From NCBI GenBank assembly GCA_023397905.1, contig JAEWSZ010000061.1, positions 1 through 64,000 on the forward strand: DNA of 64,000 nucleotides. Reading direction: 5' to 3'. The stretch is from Bacillota bacterium (GTDB lineage Bacteria; Bacillota; Clostridia; Acetivibrionales; DSM-1351). Of the stretch, positions 26,541-38,200 are shown piece by piece (position 1 is the stretch's first letter; each line of letters starts with the position of its first letter). The notes under the pieces were generated by a model. That model was not told the origin of the DNA and searched no databases. It saw only the letters and a list, made by a program, of their open reading frames with translations. A program made the position numbers and the translations under genes.

Positions 26541-29500
26541 CTATTCTGCAAGATTAACTATATTACAGAATATTTCATAGGCATCACTGATGATGTTATC
26601 TTTTATATTTTTGTCCTGGTTTAAATGCACAAAATAATTATGCCCCTTATACCTGTACAGGATATTCTGAAAACCGGGCCCATGTCCCTCATGCCCGACA
26701 GCTCCATTGACACTGAATATTCCGAGCCCCATTTTAACCTTATTCTTATCAGGATAATATTCGGAAACATCCAGATAATCAAAAAGCAGTTTTTTATTCT
26801 TTATTAGCCTGCAATCAATCAGTGCATCAAGCCAGATCAGCATGTCTTCCGCATTGGAAACCATTCCTCCGGCAGCTCCAAGCGCTGTTAAACCGTAATA
26901 TGTAAGATCTCTTTTTTCGCTTCCCACATAGCAGTGACTGAAATTGGCGAGGTCTTCCGCTTTGCATAAAAGGGAGGTATTTTTCAGATTCAGCGTGTCA
27001 CAGATTCTGGTCTGAATAGCCTCCTCAATGCTCATACCCGTTATTCTTTCAATAATCAGCCCAAGTAAGATATATCCCGTGCTTGAGTACATCCATGGCT
27101 TGCGGCCCTTCGGCACAAAGTCCTTATCACCCAGGACATAGTTAAGCAGCTCTGTTGAAGTCCATACTTTATCAGCATCGCTCATTAAAATATCAATGAA
27201 CTGCCTGTTTTTTGTATAATCCTTCAAACCCGCAGTATGGTTTAACAGGTTTTTAATCCGGGTGTCTGTAAAATCAGCGCCGGGATATGCCGTCAAAACT
27301 TCCGGAATATAGTCCGTAATAGGATCGTTTAGTTGAAGCAGACCCTCTTCTTCCATTTGCAGAATAATACATGCCACAAAGGTTTTTGTTATACTTCCGA
27401 TTTTAAAACGCGTGTCTGTTTTCATTTCAATATTTCCATGAAGATCGGCCTTACCCATTGTGTAAACTGCGGGTTTTCCGCCGGCAGGCTGCATACTGAC
27501 AATCAAACCCGCGGCGTCAAACTTTTTCAGGAAATGCGCCATCCTGTTTTCCAGGATATTTTTTCTGACCTCCGCCTGCCGGCCGCACATTGCCGCTATA
27601 TCCAATAAATTGCGTTTAAAGGCCTCTCCAATATCTCTTATTGTTTCCGGAAGGAAAGCTTTCGTGTTATAAACTATGGAAAAACGCATGCTGCCGTTAC
27701 TTGTACTTCCTATAAAATCCAGTTCGAAATCCCTCTCGTTTTCAGGGCTGATATTATATCCATAATCGTTTGCCTCAAGCCGGAATAAAGCCTGGTCATC
27801 CCGTAAATCCGTCTGCCCGTGATAGTTAAAGCTTATTTGTGGCTCAACCTGCCAGGCAATGTCCTCTTTATTGCCGGTATCCGTTAGGTATTTTAATATC
27901 CCATAGCCTATACCATTGTTGGGTATATTGTGCCTTGACATCGCCGTATTAAAAACGTATCCGGAAAGACTTCCGTCTTCAGGTGCTTCCAGCAAAACCG
28001 GATACATGGATGTAAACCAGCCTATGGTTCTGCTCACGCTGATTTCATCAAAAAGCTCTTCCCGTCCATGTCCTTCAAACATAACAGTATGCCGCCCGTT
28101 CCCCGTCCAGGAACAGAGCGCCGCGGACAGGGCTGCCAGCAGTATATCAACAGCAGTGGCATCAAATAAGGGGACAGCCTTTGTCAAAAGAAGTCCGGTT
28201 TGTTCCGCCTCCAGAGTGAAAGTATAGACCGCGCTGTCATATATGGTATTGGCTGAATGCTCAAAATCACAGGGTATTTCCTGTATTGCCCCGCCTGCAA
28301 TTCCCTTCCAATAAACCTTTTCTGACAGAAAGTTTGAACTGTTGCCGTATTTATAAAGTTCTTCGGACCACTGCCTGACAGAATGGGTTTTCTGAGGCAG
28401 CTGATATTTTTCATTTTTTAAAAATTGATTATACAAAATATGCATATCATTTATAAGTATTCCCCAGGATACCGTGTCCACAACCAGGTGATGAATGAGT
28501 ATGTATATGTAATCCTCAGCCTCCGTCCGAAATACTATGACATTCATGACAGGACCGTTGGTTATATCAACGTTTCTTTGCAGCCTGCCGATTTCAGCCT
28601 CCATTACGGCTTCTTTATGCTCCGGCGAAACAACATTTACCGCCCGGAAATTAAAGGGATAGTCCAAACCGCATATCTCTTCACACATTTCATTGCCCGT
28701 GTCAATAAAATGGGCCCTCAGAGCGTCATGATATGCCTGAAGCCTTAAAAAGCTCTCTCTTAAAGCTTCAATATTTACTTTTATTTCAGCTTTCAATAAA
28801 ACGGACTGATAAAAATGCTCCTTTTTCTTCTTTTTTGTGTCAAAAAACCATCTCTGTATTGGAGTCAATTTGACGCTGCCTGTTACAAGGCCCTGTTCCG
28901 CCTTGTTTTCTCCGGAAGTGACAATTTGCGCCAATTCCTTGATGTTTTTATGCCTGAAAATATCTCCCATTTTGATTTTCAGGTTTTGCTGGCTGAGCAT
29001 GGATACCACCTGTATTGCTTTAATGGAGTCTCCGCCCGAATTAAAAAAGTCATCCAGAATACCAATACCTTTTCTATTGAGCACTTTTTCCCATATATCC
29101 ACCAGCAGCCTTTCATATCCGCTTCCCGGGGCCTTATATTCCACTCCGCTCTCAAGATAATCAACAGCTTCCGGCAAAGCCTTCCTGTCTACCTTTCCGC
29201 TTGTTGTTAACGGCAATTCCTTCAGTCTCATAAAATGTGACGGTATCATATATTCCGGAAGGCTTTCAGCAAGTTTCTCCCTGATTTCCGTTATAGTTAC
29301 CGGCTCATCGGAAACAATGCAGGCACAAAGATATTTATTATTATTTTCATCATCTCTGGCAATTATAACCGCATCTTTTATTTGATCCAGCTTTAATAAT
29401 TGCCCCTCTATCTCATCAAGCTCTATTCTATACCCGCGTATTTTTACCTGGTGGTCCATTCTGCCTATGTATTCCACATTTCCATCCGGCAGCCATCTGG

Positions 29501-32219
29501 CCAGGTCTCCCGTGTGATACATTCTTTCTCCATTCATAAACGGGTTATCCGCAAATCTTCCGGCGGTCAGCTCCGCTCTGTTCAGGTACCCTCTTGCCAC
29601 CCCGCTGCCGGATATGCACAGCTCTCCGGGAACTCCCACGGGACAGAGCTTCCTACCCGGATCAACGACATATACATTGACATTGTCAAGAGGCTTACCA
29701 ATAGGAATACTGAGCTGCTCCTCTTCGATTTTCCCGATGGGATATCTTGTGGCATATATTGCAGCTTCCGTGGGTCCGTACAGATTTTCCAGTCTGACAT
29801 CAATATCCAGCTTAAAGAATTTCTCCACACTGTTTTTCGTAATGGCCTCTCCCGCAACAAAAATATATTTCAGCATTTTTATCTGCTCTTTTTTGTTTTT
29901 GTCGGTTAACAGTTCATCCAGAAAAATATTAAACATGGAGGGCACAAAATTAATATGGGTAATTTTATATTCCCGAATGCTGTTTATTATCTGGCTTACA
30001 TCCCTGTGTTCCTTATCCGGGAGAATATATATACTCCCTCCGCCCATAAACCATCCGAACAGCTCCGCTACAGAAACATCAAAGGTATACGTGGTTTTCA
30101 ACAAATATCTGTCGCAGGATCCCAGAGGATAATGCCTTTGTAAATCCATCAGAGTATTTACCACATTGAAATGGCTCAGCATCACGCCCTTGGGCATTCC
30201 AGTGGAGCCGGAGGTATATATGACATATGCCAGATTCCCGGGGGTATTGACAATATCCAGGTTTGAACCGTCGCCGGAGTATATCTGCCGTTCGTCTATA
30301 TAAACAGTCTGTATGCCGTCAAATATATTATTTTTTAAGCTTTTCAGGGTCAGAAGGATACGGGCCTTGCTGTCGTCCAGCATATACCGTATACGGCTTT
30401 CCGGGTATTCCGGATCAATGGGCATATATGCACCTCCCGCCTTTAAAACGGCCAGAATGCCCACCATCATTTCGCAGGACCGCTCCACAAGGATTCCGAC
30501 AATTTCATCCGGCCCCACTCCTTTTTGCCTTAAAAGCCCGGCCAATTGATTTATTTTGCAATTAAGCTCCCGATAAGTAATTTCTCCGCTTCCATATAAC
30601 ACAGCCGCTGCATTAGGAGTCCTCCCGGCCTGTTCTTCAAACAGCTGCTGTATTGTTTTGCCTCTTGGATAATCAGTTCCCGTACTGTTAAAATCAAACA
30701 GTATTTCATTTTTTTCTTCGCCGGAAAGCATGTCTATTTCGCCTAATACAGCTTCAGGATTCTTCACAATATACTTCAGAATATTTACCAGGTGCCCGCC
30801 TATTCTCCGGGCCGTTGTTTTTTTAAATAGCTTTGAACAGTAGCCGAGGCTGAACTTAATGACCTCCTCCTCATCCATTGCTTCTAAAATCAGATCAAAT
30901 TTGGATGTGGAGGTTTCAATTTCATATGGGCTGAATTTAAGTCCTTCCAGTTCAAAATACATGATACCGGTATTCTGGTATGCAAACATAGTATCAAACA
31001 CCGGATTTCTGCTTACATCTCTTTTTATGTCCAGTTTTTCAACCAAATCATCAAACTGATAATCCTGATTATCATATGCTCTTAAGGCATTTGCCTTTAC
31101 TTCGCCCAGGAAATCAACAAATTTCTTATCCCTGTCAGGGTAATTTCTCATGGCAAGCGTATTCACAAACATGCCTATAATATTCTGCAGATCGGAATGA
31201 GAGCGGCCGGCCGCCGGCGAACCCACAACTATATCCCGCTGTCCCGTGTATTTGGACAGCAGGACGGTATACCCCGCAAGCAAGAGCATATACATGGTAG
31301 CCCCCTGGGATTTTGCCAGGTTTTTCAATGCACCGGCGGTCTCATGGTCCAGCTCGAATTCTATTTTATCGCCTTCCGTACTCTGTGTCTGAGGTCTTTT
31401 ATAATCAGCGGGCATATTTAAAGTGGGGATTTCATCTTTAAATACCTCCGTCCAGTAATGCTGCTGGCGAAGAATTTCATCTTTCCTGCCAATTTCCTTT
31501 TGCCATTCCGAGTAGTCCTTATACTGTAATTTTAAAGGCAAAAGACGCATTCCGGCATAGAGCTGAGCCAATTCCTTTACTAAAATGCCCATGGATGTGC
31601 CGTCCGAAATAATGTGATGAATATCAATCAGAAGAATGTGTACGTCGGTATTTTTTACCCTTACCAGCTCTACTCTTAACAGCGGAGCCTTTTCAAGAAC
31701 GAAAGGTATGATAAATTCTTTTACTCTATCCCCTATCCGGTCTTCTTCACACTCACTGCGTTCTATTCTGAATTCCACAGCTCTCTCTATCTTTTGAACA
31801 GGTATACCTCCAGACATCCTGAAGGATGTTCTCAGGGCTTCGTGCCTGTCAATCAAAACCTTGAATGCATTTTCAAGACGTCCCATATCCAGTTTGCCGG
31901 TTATTTTCATAGCTGCGGGAATGTTGTATGCCGTACCGGCCTCATCTATCCTACTCAGAATATAAATCCTTTTCTGGGCCTGGGACAATATGTAACAATC
32001 ATCTTCTGTCACCCCGGCCTTTGGAATTTCCCGGTATGATACCGTTTCAATCTGCTTTAAAGTATTGATTATTTCCTGCCTGCAAGCTGCTATTTTTTGT
32101 TTCAATTCGTTATTAACCAGTTCCCGCGGCCCTATGATCTTAATTTTGCCGTTGTCATGGCTTAAAGTTATATTTTGCTTTTTCAGATCTGAAAGCATCT
32201 CTGTGATATTCATACTCAT
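26541..32219 (-). CDS. NRPS: docking-C-A-PCP-E-PBP-type thioesterase (terminal module)
   Basis: 1892 residues. Domains, approximate: TubC-type N-terminal docking domain (1-60); C domain (65-500, DIHHIISDG); A domain (520-1020, YTSGSTGMPKG), specificity positions read by eye as D-V-A-N-F-A-L-I-Y, which match no code I know, so the residue is unassigned; PCP (Ser in GGDSIKA, near 1063); E domain (1105-1540; HHLVVDTVSW, EGHGRE, TIGWFTSMYP); and a class C beta-lactamase/PBP-fold domain (1560-1892). The last domain has Ser1609-x-x-Lys1612 (SITK), Tyr1711 (YSS) and a late HEG motif, the layout of SurE-like thioesterases that release peptides with a C-terminal D-residue. The E domain just before fits this. 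No classical thioesterase is present. The start overlaps the previous stop by four bases. Confidence 0.93.
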   Translation of the reverse strand: MSMNITEMLSDLKKQNITLSHDNGKIKIIGPRELVNNELKQKIAACRQEIINTLKQIETVSYREIPKAGVTEDDCYILSQAQKRIYILSRIDEAGTAYNIPAAMKITGKLDMGRLENAFKVLIDRHEALRTSFRMSGGIPVQKIERAVEFRIERSECEEDRIGDRVKEFIIPFVLEKAPLLRVELVRVKNTDVHILLIDIHHIISDGTSMGILVKELAQLYAGMRLLPLKLQYKDYSEWQKEIGRKDEILRQQHYWTEVFKDEIPTLNMPADYKRPQTQSTEGDKIEFELDHETAGALKNLAKSQGATMYMLLLAGYTVLLSKYTGQRDIVVGSPAAGRSHSDLQNIIGMFVNTLAMRNYPDRDKKFVDFLGEVKANALRAYDNQDYQFDDLVEKLDIKRDVSRNPVFDTMFAYQNTGIMYFELEGLKFSPYEIETSTSKFDLILEAMDEEEVIKFSLGYCSKLFKKTTARRIGGHLVNILKYIVKNPEAVLGEIDMLSGEEKNEILFDFNSTGTDYPRGKTIQQLFEEQAGRTPNAAAVLYGSGEITYRELNCKINQLAGLLRQKGVGPDEIVGILVERSCEMMVGILAVLKAGGAYMPIDPEYPESRIRYMLDDSKARILLTLKSLKNNIFDGIQTVYIDERQIYSGDGSNLDIVNTPGNLAYVIYTSGSTGMPKGVMLSHFNVVNTLMDLQRHYPLGSCDRYLLKTTYTFDVSVAELFGWFMGGGSIYILPDKEHRDVSQIINSIREYKITHINFVPSMFNIFLDELLTDKNKKEQIKMLKYIFVAGEAITKNSVEKFFKLDIDVRLENLYGPTEAAIYATRYPIGKIEEEQLSIPIGKPLDNVNVYVVDPGRKLCPVGVPGELCISGSGVARGYLNRAELTAGRFADNPFMNGERMYHTGDLARWLPDGNVEYIGRMDHQVKIRGYRIELDEIEGQLLKLDQIKDAVIIARDDENNNKYLCACIVSDEPVTITEIREKLAESLPEYMIPSHFMRLKELPLTTSGKVDRKALPEAVDYLESGVEYKAPGSGYERLLVDIWEKVLNRKGIGILDDFFNSGGDSIKAIQVVSMLSQQNLKIKMGDIFRHKNIKELAQIVTSGENKAEQGLVTGSVKLTPIQRWFFDTKKKKKEHFYQSVLLKAEIKVNIEALRESFLRLQAYHDALRAHFIDTGNEMCEEICGLDYPFNFRAVNVVSPEHKEAVMEAEIGRLQRNVDITNGPVMNVIVFRTEAEDYIYILIHHLVVDTVSWGILINDMHILYNQFLKNEKYQLPQKTHSVRQWSEELYKYGNSSNFLSEKVYWKGIAGGAIQEIPCDFEHSANTIYDSAVYTFTLEAEQTGLLLTKAVPLFDATAVDILLAALSAALCSWTGNGRHTVMFEGHGREELFDEISVSRTIGWFTSMYPVLLEAPEDGSLSGYVFNTAMSRHNIPNNGIGYGILKYLTDTGNKEDIAWQVEPQISFNYHGQTDLRDDQALFRLEANDYGYNISPENERDFELDFIGSTSNGSMRFSIVYNTKAFLPETIRDIGEAFKRNLLDIAAMCGRQAEVRKNILENRMAHFLKKFDAAGLIVSMQPAGGKPAVYTMGKADLHGNIEMKTDTRFKIGSITKTFVACIILQMEEEGLLQLNDPITDYIPEVLTAYPGADFTDTRIKNLLNHTAGLKDYTKNRQFIDILMSDADKVWTSTELLNYVLGDKDFVPKGRKPWMYSSTGYILLGLIIERITGMSIEEAIQTRICDTLNLKNTSLLCKAEDLANFSHCYVGSEKRDLTYYGLTALGAAGGMVSNAEDMLIWLDALIDCRLIKNKKLLFDYLDVSEYYPDKNKVKMGLGIFSVNGAVGHEGHGPGFQNILYRYKGHNYFVHLNQDKNIKDNIISDAYEIFCNIVNLAE

Positions 32220-35200
32220 ATTTCCTCCTCCACAACATCGCCGGCGCTGTCACAACTATTCTGCGTCAATGATATCAGGCCTGCCAGAGATTTTATGTCC
32301 GGATTTTCAAAAAATACTTTTATTCCAAGGTTTACATTGAACTCTTTATTTATTAATTTTATAATCTGCATAACTTTTAGGGAATTTCCGCCTATTTCAA
32401 AAAAATTATCCCGGATGCCTACCCTGCCGCTTTCCAGAACCTGGCTCCAGATCCGGGTGAGCTTTTCTTCAACTGCGTTTTCGGGAGCCGTATACTCCTT
32501 TCCTGTATTCCCATTTACGTCAGGCCCTGGCAATGCTCCCGCGTCTACCTTTCCGTTACCGGTAAGCGGCAATTTATCGAGGAAAACGAAATATGCAGGT
32601 AGCATGTACCCTGGAAGCTCCCTGCCCAGGAATTCCCTCAGTTCTGTGGCCTTAACCGGCTCATCCGAGGAGATATATCCGCAAAGATACTTACTGTCGT
32701 TTTTTTCCTGTCTGGCAATAACTACGGCTTCTTTTACCCCCTTATATTTTAAAAGCCTGCTTTCTATTTCTCCCAATTCAATCCTGAACCCGCGTATTTT
32801 CACCTGCTGATCCATTCTGCCTAAAAACTCTATTTTGCCGTCTGGAAGCCACCTTGCCAGATCACCTGTCCGGTACAGCAGCCGGTTGCCGGAGCTCTTA
32901 TGGGCAAATGGATCGGGAATAAATTTTTCCTCACTAAGCTCAGGCCTATTAAGATACCCATTTGCAACCCCGTCGCCGCCTACCCACAATTCCCCGTATA
33001 CTCCCACCGGCTGTGGATTTCCGTAAGTGTCAGCAATGTAAGCTGTAGAATTGGATATGGGCCTGCCTATTGGAATATTGTCCCCGTAATCCCGGTCAAT
33101 GGGGAAACAGACTGAAAAAGTGGTATTTTCAGTAGGCCCGTAACCATTTATCACAACAAGATGTTTGCAGATCTCCCTGACCATGTTTATGTATTTGGGT
33201 GACAACACATCCCCACCTACAAGTAAATACTTCAGCGGCATGAATATTTCCGGTTTCTGCTGGGCCAGCTGGTTAAACAGCGGTGAGGTAAGCCACAGGG
33301 TTGTTATGTTGTTTCGGGCCAATTCCTCTCCAAGCCTTTCAGCATCCAGGATTGTCTCTTCATCCGTCAGATGCAGCTGAAGGCCGTTTAGCAGGCTTCC
33401 CCAGATCTCGAAGGTAGATGCGTCAAATGCGACTGCTCCCGTCATCAGGATCCTGTCTCCCTTTTCAAACCTGATATAATTAGTATTTTTAACCAGTCTC
33501 ACCACATTCCTGTGGCTGATCAGAATCCCTTTAGGCCGGCCTGTGGAGCCCGAAGTATACATAACATACGCCAGGTCCCCGGCGGAACCCTTATATTCTG
33601 TTTTAACCGTGATGTCAATGTCCGGGCAGTCCTCCAATTCCTCCAAATATATGATCCCGCCGGAGGGGCACACAAAGTTACCGGCTTCCGGAACATGCTC
33701 CTTACTGGTTAATAATACCGGCGCCGCCGCATCCTTTAGCAATGCGGATACCCTTTCCCGTGGGAAATTCGGATCTATGGGCAGATATGCGCCTCCAGCC
33801 TTTAATATTCCCATTATCCCCACAATCATATCAATTGAGCGCCGTTCCATTATCCCTACCATATTGCCGGGTTTCACCCCTTTTTCCCTCAGTACTGCCG
33901 CAAGAAGGTCCGCTTTTCCGTTTAACTCCCCATATGTCACCCGCATGTCTTTATAAACCACAGCCGTATTGTCCGGCGTCTTCTCAGCCTGCTCTTCAAA
34001 CAGCTCATGAATTGTTTTATCCCTGGGATAATCCGTTTTTGTGTCATTGAATTTGTACAGCAGCATATTCCTTTCCTGTTGTGAAAGAAGGCATAATTTA
34101 TGTATTTCCCTGCTGTCATCCTCCGCAATCTGCTCGGCAACTGTTCTTAAATGCAGCTCAATATTGTCCGCTATTCTTTTGTCATAAATACCGCCGTCAT
34201 ATATGAGCTGAAATTTGAGTTTTTCACCGGGATAGGCGACTATATTAAAGCTGTAGTTTGTCTGTTCCAGAGCTTTTATGGCATCAATTTTAAAGCCCTG
34301 AGCTTCATTGTCCTCCAGCATCCCGCTGTCCATGGAATAATTTTCATATACAAATATATGATTTATCAGCTCCTTGTTCAGTTTGCTCAGCGTCTGGATT
34401 TCAGACAGATTCATGTAGCTGTGCCTGTCATTTTCCAGGGCCTCACTCTGTACGGTTTTTAATAAATCTCCGACGCTCATGGACGGCTTTAGTTTTATCC
34501 TCGTGGGCAAAGTATTTATGAATATGCCCACCATTTTTTCTATCCCCGTAAATTCCGGATTTCTTCCTGAAACAATGGTTCCAAATACCACATCGTCAGT
34601 ATTGTTATACCTTCCGAGAATAATACCCCATATGCATTGCAAAACCGTATTGACAGTCACATTGTTATTGCCGGCAAGCTGTGTAAGCTTACCTGTAAGC
34701 TCCCTTGAGAGTTCAAATACTTTTTCCTCTCTTTGATACGGTTGGGCGGCTCCAGCATGGGAAAGCCTTGGAATATATACTTTTTCTTCATAGCCGGCCA
34801 GGTATTCCGCAAAATACTTTTCTCCCGCTTCACGGTCCTGTGCTTCCAGCCACCGTATGTAATCGCTGTATGGCCTTGTATCCTGCAGCTCATATGCCTC
34901 ATGCCGCATGGTCTTCCCATATACTTCAAACAGGTCGGAAATAATTAATCCAAGGCACCATCCGTCGGCTATTATATGGTGGTGGCTCCATATCAATTTA
35001 TAGCCCTGCCCGCTTATCCTGATTAATGCCGCTCTCATTAAAGCCTGCTTATTCAAATCAAAACCTTCCTCAGCATCCTCTTTAATAAAATTATCCACAT
35101 ATTTTATCTTCTCCCCGGCAGCTTTCTCCGAGATGTCAATATATGCGAACCCGGCTTTCCTGTCCTTTATTACAATCTGCCTGGGCTCTCCGGTAATTTC

Positions 35201-38200
35201 GTATTCAAAGGCCGCCCTTAATGCCTCATGCTGTTTCATTACCGCATTGAAACTGAATTCCAATGCATTAGCATCAATATTTCCGCTTATATCCATGACC
35301 GTCTGCTCGAAATACGCCCTGGAATCCGGATCCTCCAATGCATGGAACAGCATGCCCTTCTGCATATTGGACAGGGGATATATTTTTTCAATTTCAAAGC
35401 CGGCATACTTATTCCCGATTTCCGCCAACTGCTCCAGGCTTATTTCTTTATCACCGTAATCAGAAGGAGTCTTTTCAGAGTCTTCTTTATGTACGCAGTG
35501 ATGGATAACCCATTCAAGATTTACCTTATATCTCTGGTTCAGCTCTTTTATGACATCGTCGCCGTACTCGTTTTCACTGTAGGACGTGCTGACCGTCAAA
35601 CAGCCGTTTACCACAGCCGCCGCTATTTCCAGCGACGGGATCCAAGCAATTTTATTGCCGCTGCTTTGACCTGACGGCAGCCAGGATAAAGAGAACAGGT
35701 CCGAGTGGATATTGTCCAGCTGACCCATATAATTAAACAAAACAGGCGGTTTTTCATTCTGCGGCAGCTCTCTGTCCTCCAGAAGATATTTTAGAATACC
35801 ATATCCGATCCCCTTGTTCGGAATTCTTCTTATGGTCTCTTTTACCGTTTTAATGTTCAGGGATAATTCCTTTTGCTGCCGCAGCTCCACATTGACAGGA
35901 TATATTGCGGTAAACCAGCCCACAGTTCTGCTTGTATCCACGTTTTCAAGTATATCCCTGCCATGTCCCTCCATAAATATTTCAAAACGGTTTTCCCCTT
36001 TCAGTTCCCTGAGAGCAAGTAATAGAGCTGTTATTAAAATGTCGTTGATTTCGGTGTTGTAAGCTCTGTTTGCCTCTCTTATCAATTGTCTTGTGGTTTC
36101 TTTCTCAAGGCTTATGCTGAGTGTTTTAACACTCTCAAACTTTTCCCGCCTATTTTCCTTGGCATCTATAAACAGATTTTTCTCATACAATGAGTTTATA
36201 ACCCAGAAATCCTTCTCTGCCGACAATTTTCCGTTATGAGCATATTCATTTATTTTCTCGGCAAATACTTTATAGGAATCTGTTTTATGCGGCAGTTCAG
36301 CCTCCTGGCCCTTTAAAGCCTTTTCATATAAAGTGCCGAAATCTTCAAGCAATATGCGCCAGGATACGCCGTCTATGACCAGATGGTGAATAGCGATCAG
36401 CAGGTGTTCACCCTTCTCCGTTTTAAATATGCACAGCTTTACAAGCGCTCCTTCACTTATTGATATTTCCTTCTGCATATTTGAAGCAATCAGCTCAACT
36501 TCCTCCTGTTGGCTTCCCATGCCCCGGACGTCATGTACATAAAGGTCAAACAGCTTTTCCTCCGGCCCTCTGTATCGCTGGCTTATCCGGCCGTCTTTCC
36601 GCTCGTATACCATACGCAGCGCATCATGGTGCCGGATCAATCGCATAAATGCCCTTTCTACTATTTCTTTGTCGAAACCGTCCTCTCTATAAAGCATAAT
36701 TGCATGATTGAAATGGTTTACTTCCTCGGGATTGTTATTAAAAAACCGTTTCTGAATTGGCGTCAATTCCACAAGACCTTCAACTGGTTCATCAGCTTCG
36801 GCAGCTTTGGTTTCTCTCGTTACATATTTGCCCAGGGACTTTATGCATGGGTTTGCAAATAAATCCTTAACCTCCATCCTGAGACCGGTCCGGGACAGTA
36901 AAATCATTATTTGAAGCGCTTTTATGGAGTCGCCTCCTATAACAAAGAAATTGTCCCTTATTCCTATATTTTTAATACCCAGGACTTCTGTCCATGCCTC
37001 CACAAGTTTTTCTTCAATCTCGTTCCGCGGAGCCTCATATTCCTGGTTATCAACACTCATTTCCGGATCAGGCAATGCATTTCTGTCCAGCTTTCCGTTT
37101 TGTGAAAGAGGTAACCTGTCAAGCTGTACAAAGTGTGAGGGCATAAAATAATCCGGCAATTCTCCGGCCAGAAACTCTCTGATTTCTTCCGTCGCTACCT
37201 TTCTGTCCGATACTATGTATGCGCACAAATACCGGTTGCCCGTATGATCTTCTTTTACTGCCACCGCCGCCTCTTTTACATACTGATTCTTCAGCAGCTG
37301 GGCTTCGATATCCCCCGGTTCTATTCTGTAGCCTCTTATTTTTACCTGATGGTCAATTCTGCCCAGAAACTCTATATTTCCGTCAGGCATCCGCCTTGCC
37401 AGATCTCCTGTGCGGTATATTGTCTCTCCGGGTACAAAAGGATTGGGAGTAAATTTATCCTTTGTCAGCTCAGGCTTATTCAGATATCCTCTGGAGACGC
37501 CTTCTCCGGCAATGCACAGTTCTCCCGGCACTCCCGTAGGGCAGAGCTCGCCCCCTTTGAGTATATATGCCCTGTAATTATTCAGAGGCTTCCCAATAGG
37601 AATATTCGAAAACTGCTTCAGGTTTTCGGAATTAATGTTAATACATGTTGAGTCCACACAGCATTCGGTGGGACCGTATACATTTGTAACAACGGGAGTG
37701 CCTGGCATTCTTGCAAATAACCTTTCCAGAGTATTTTCAGGCAGTTCGTCCCCTCCGATAATAAAGTTTTTTAATCTCAGATTTTTATTGCCTATCAGTT
37801 CCGAATCGGCTATCATTGCCAGATGTATAGGCGTCCCGTCGGTTATCTCTATGCCGTTGTCCAGGTAGAATTTAACAAGCCTGTCTCCCTCCCGCCGGTC
37901 ATCCTCGGGAACAATGTACAATGAGTTTCCCAGCAGCAGTGCGGCAAAAATCTGCTTGACCGAGGCGTCAAATGTATATGGAGCAACCAGGGCTATATTT
38001 AAACCATTATTGTAATTGCTGTAGATGCCGTCCGACAATGCGCAGACCAGATTTACCACGCTCTTGTGTTCTATCATCACTCCTTTTGGAGTTCCCGTTG
38101 TTCCGGAAGTGTAAATTACATATGCCAGGTCCTCCGGATTATTAACATTGCCGGGGTTGTTTTCTAATCCCCCGGAATACAGGCGTTCATCATCCAGGAA

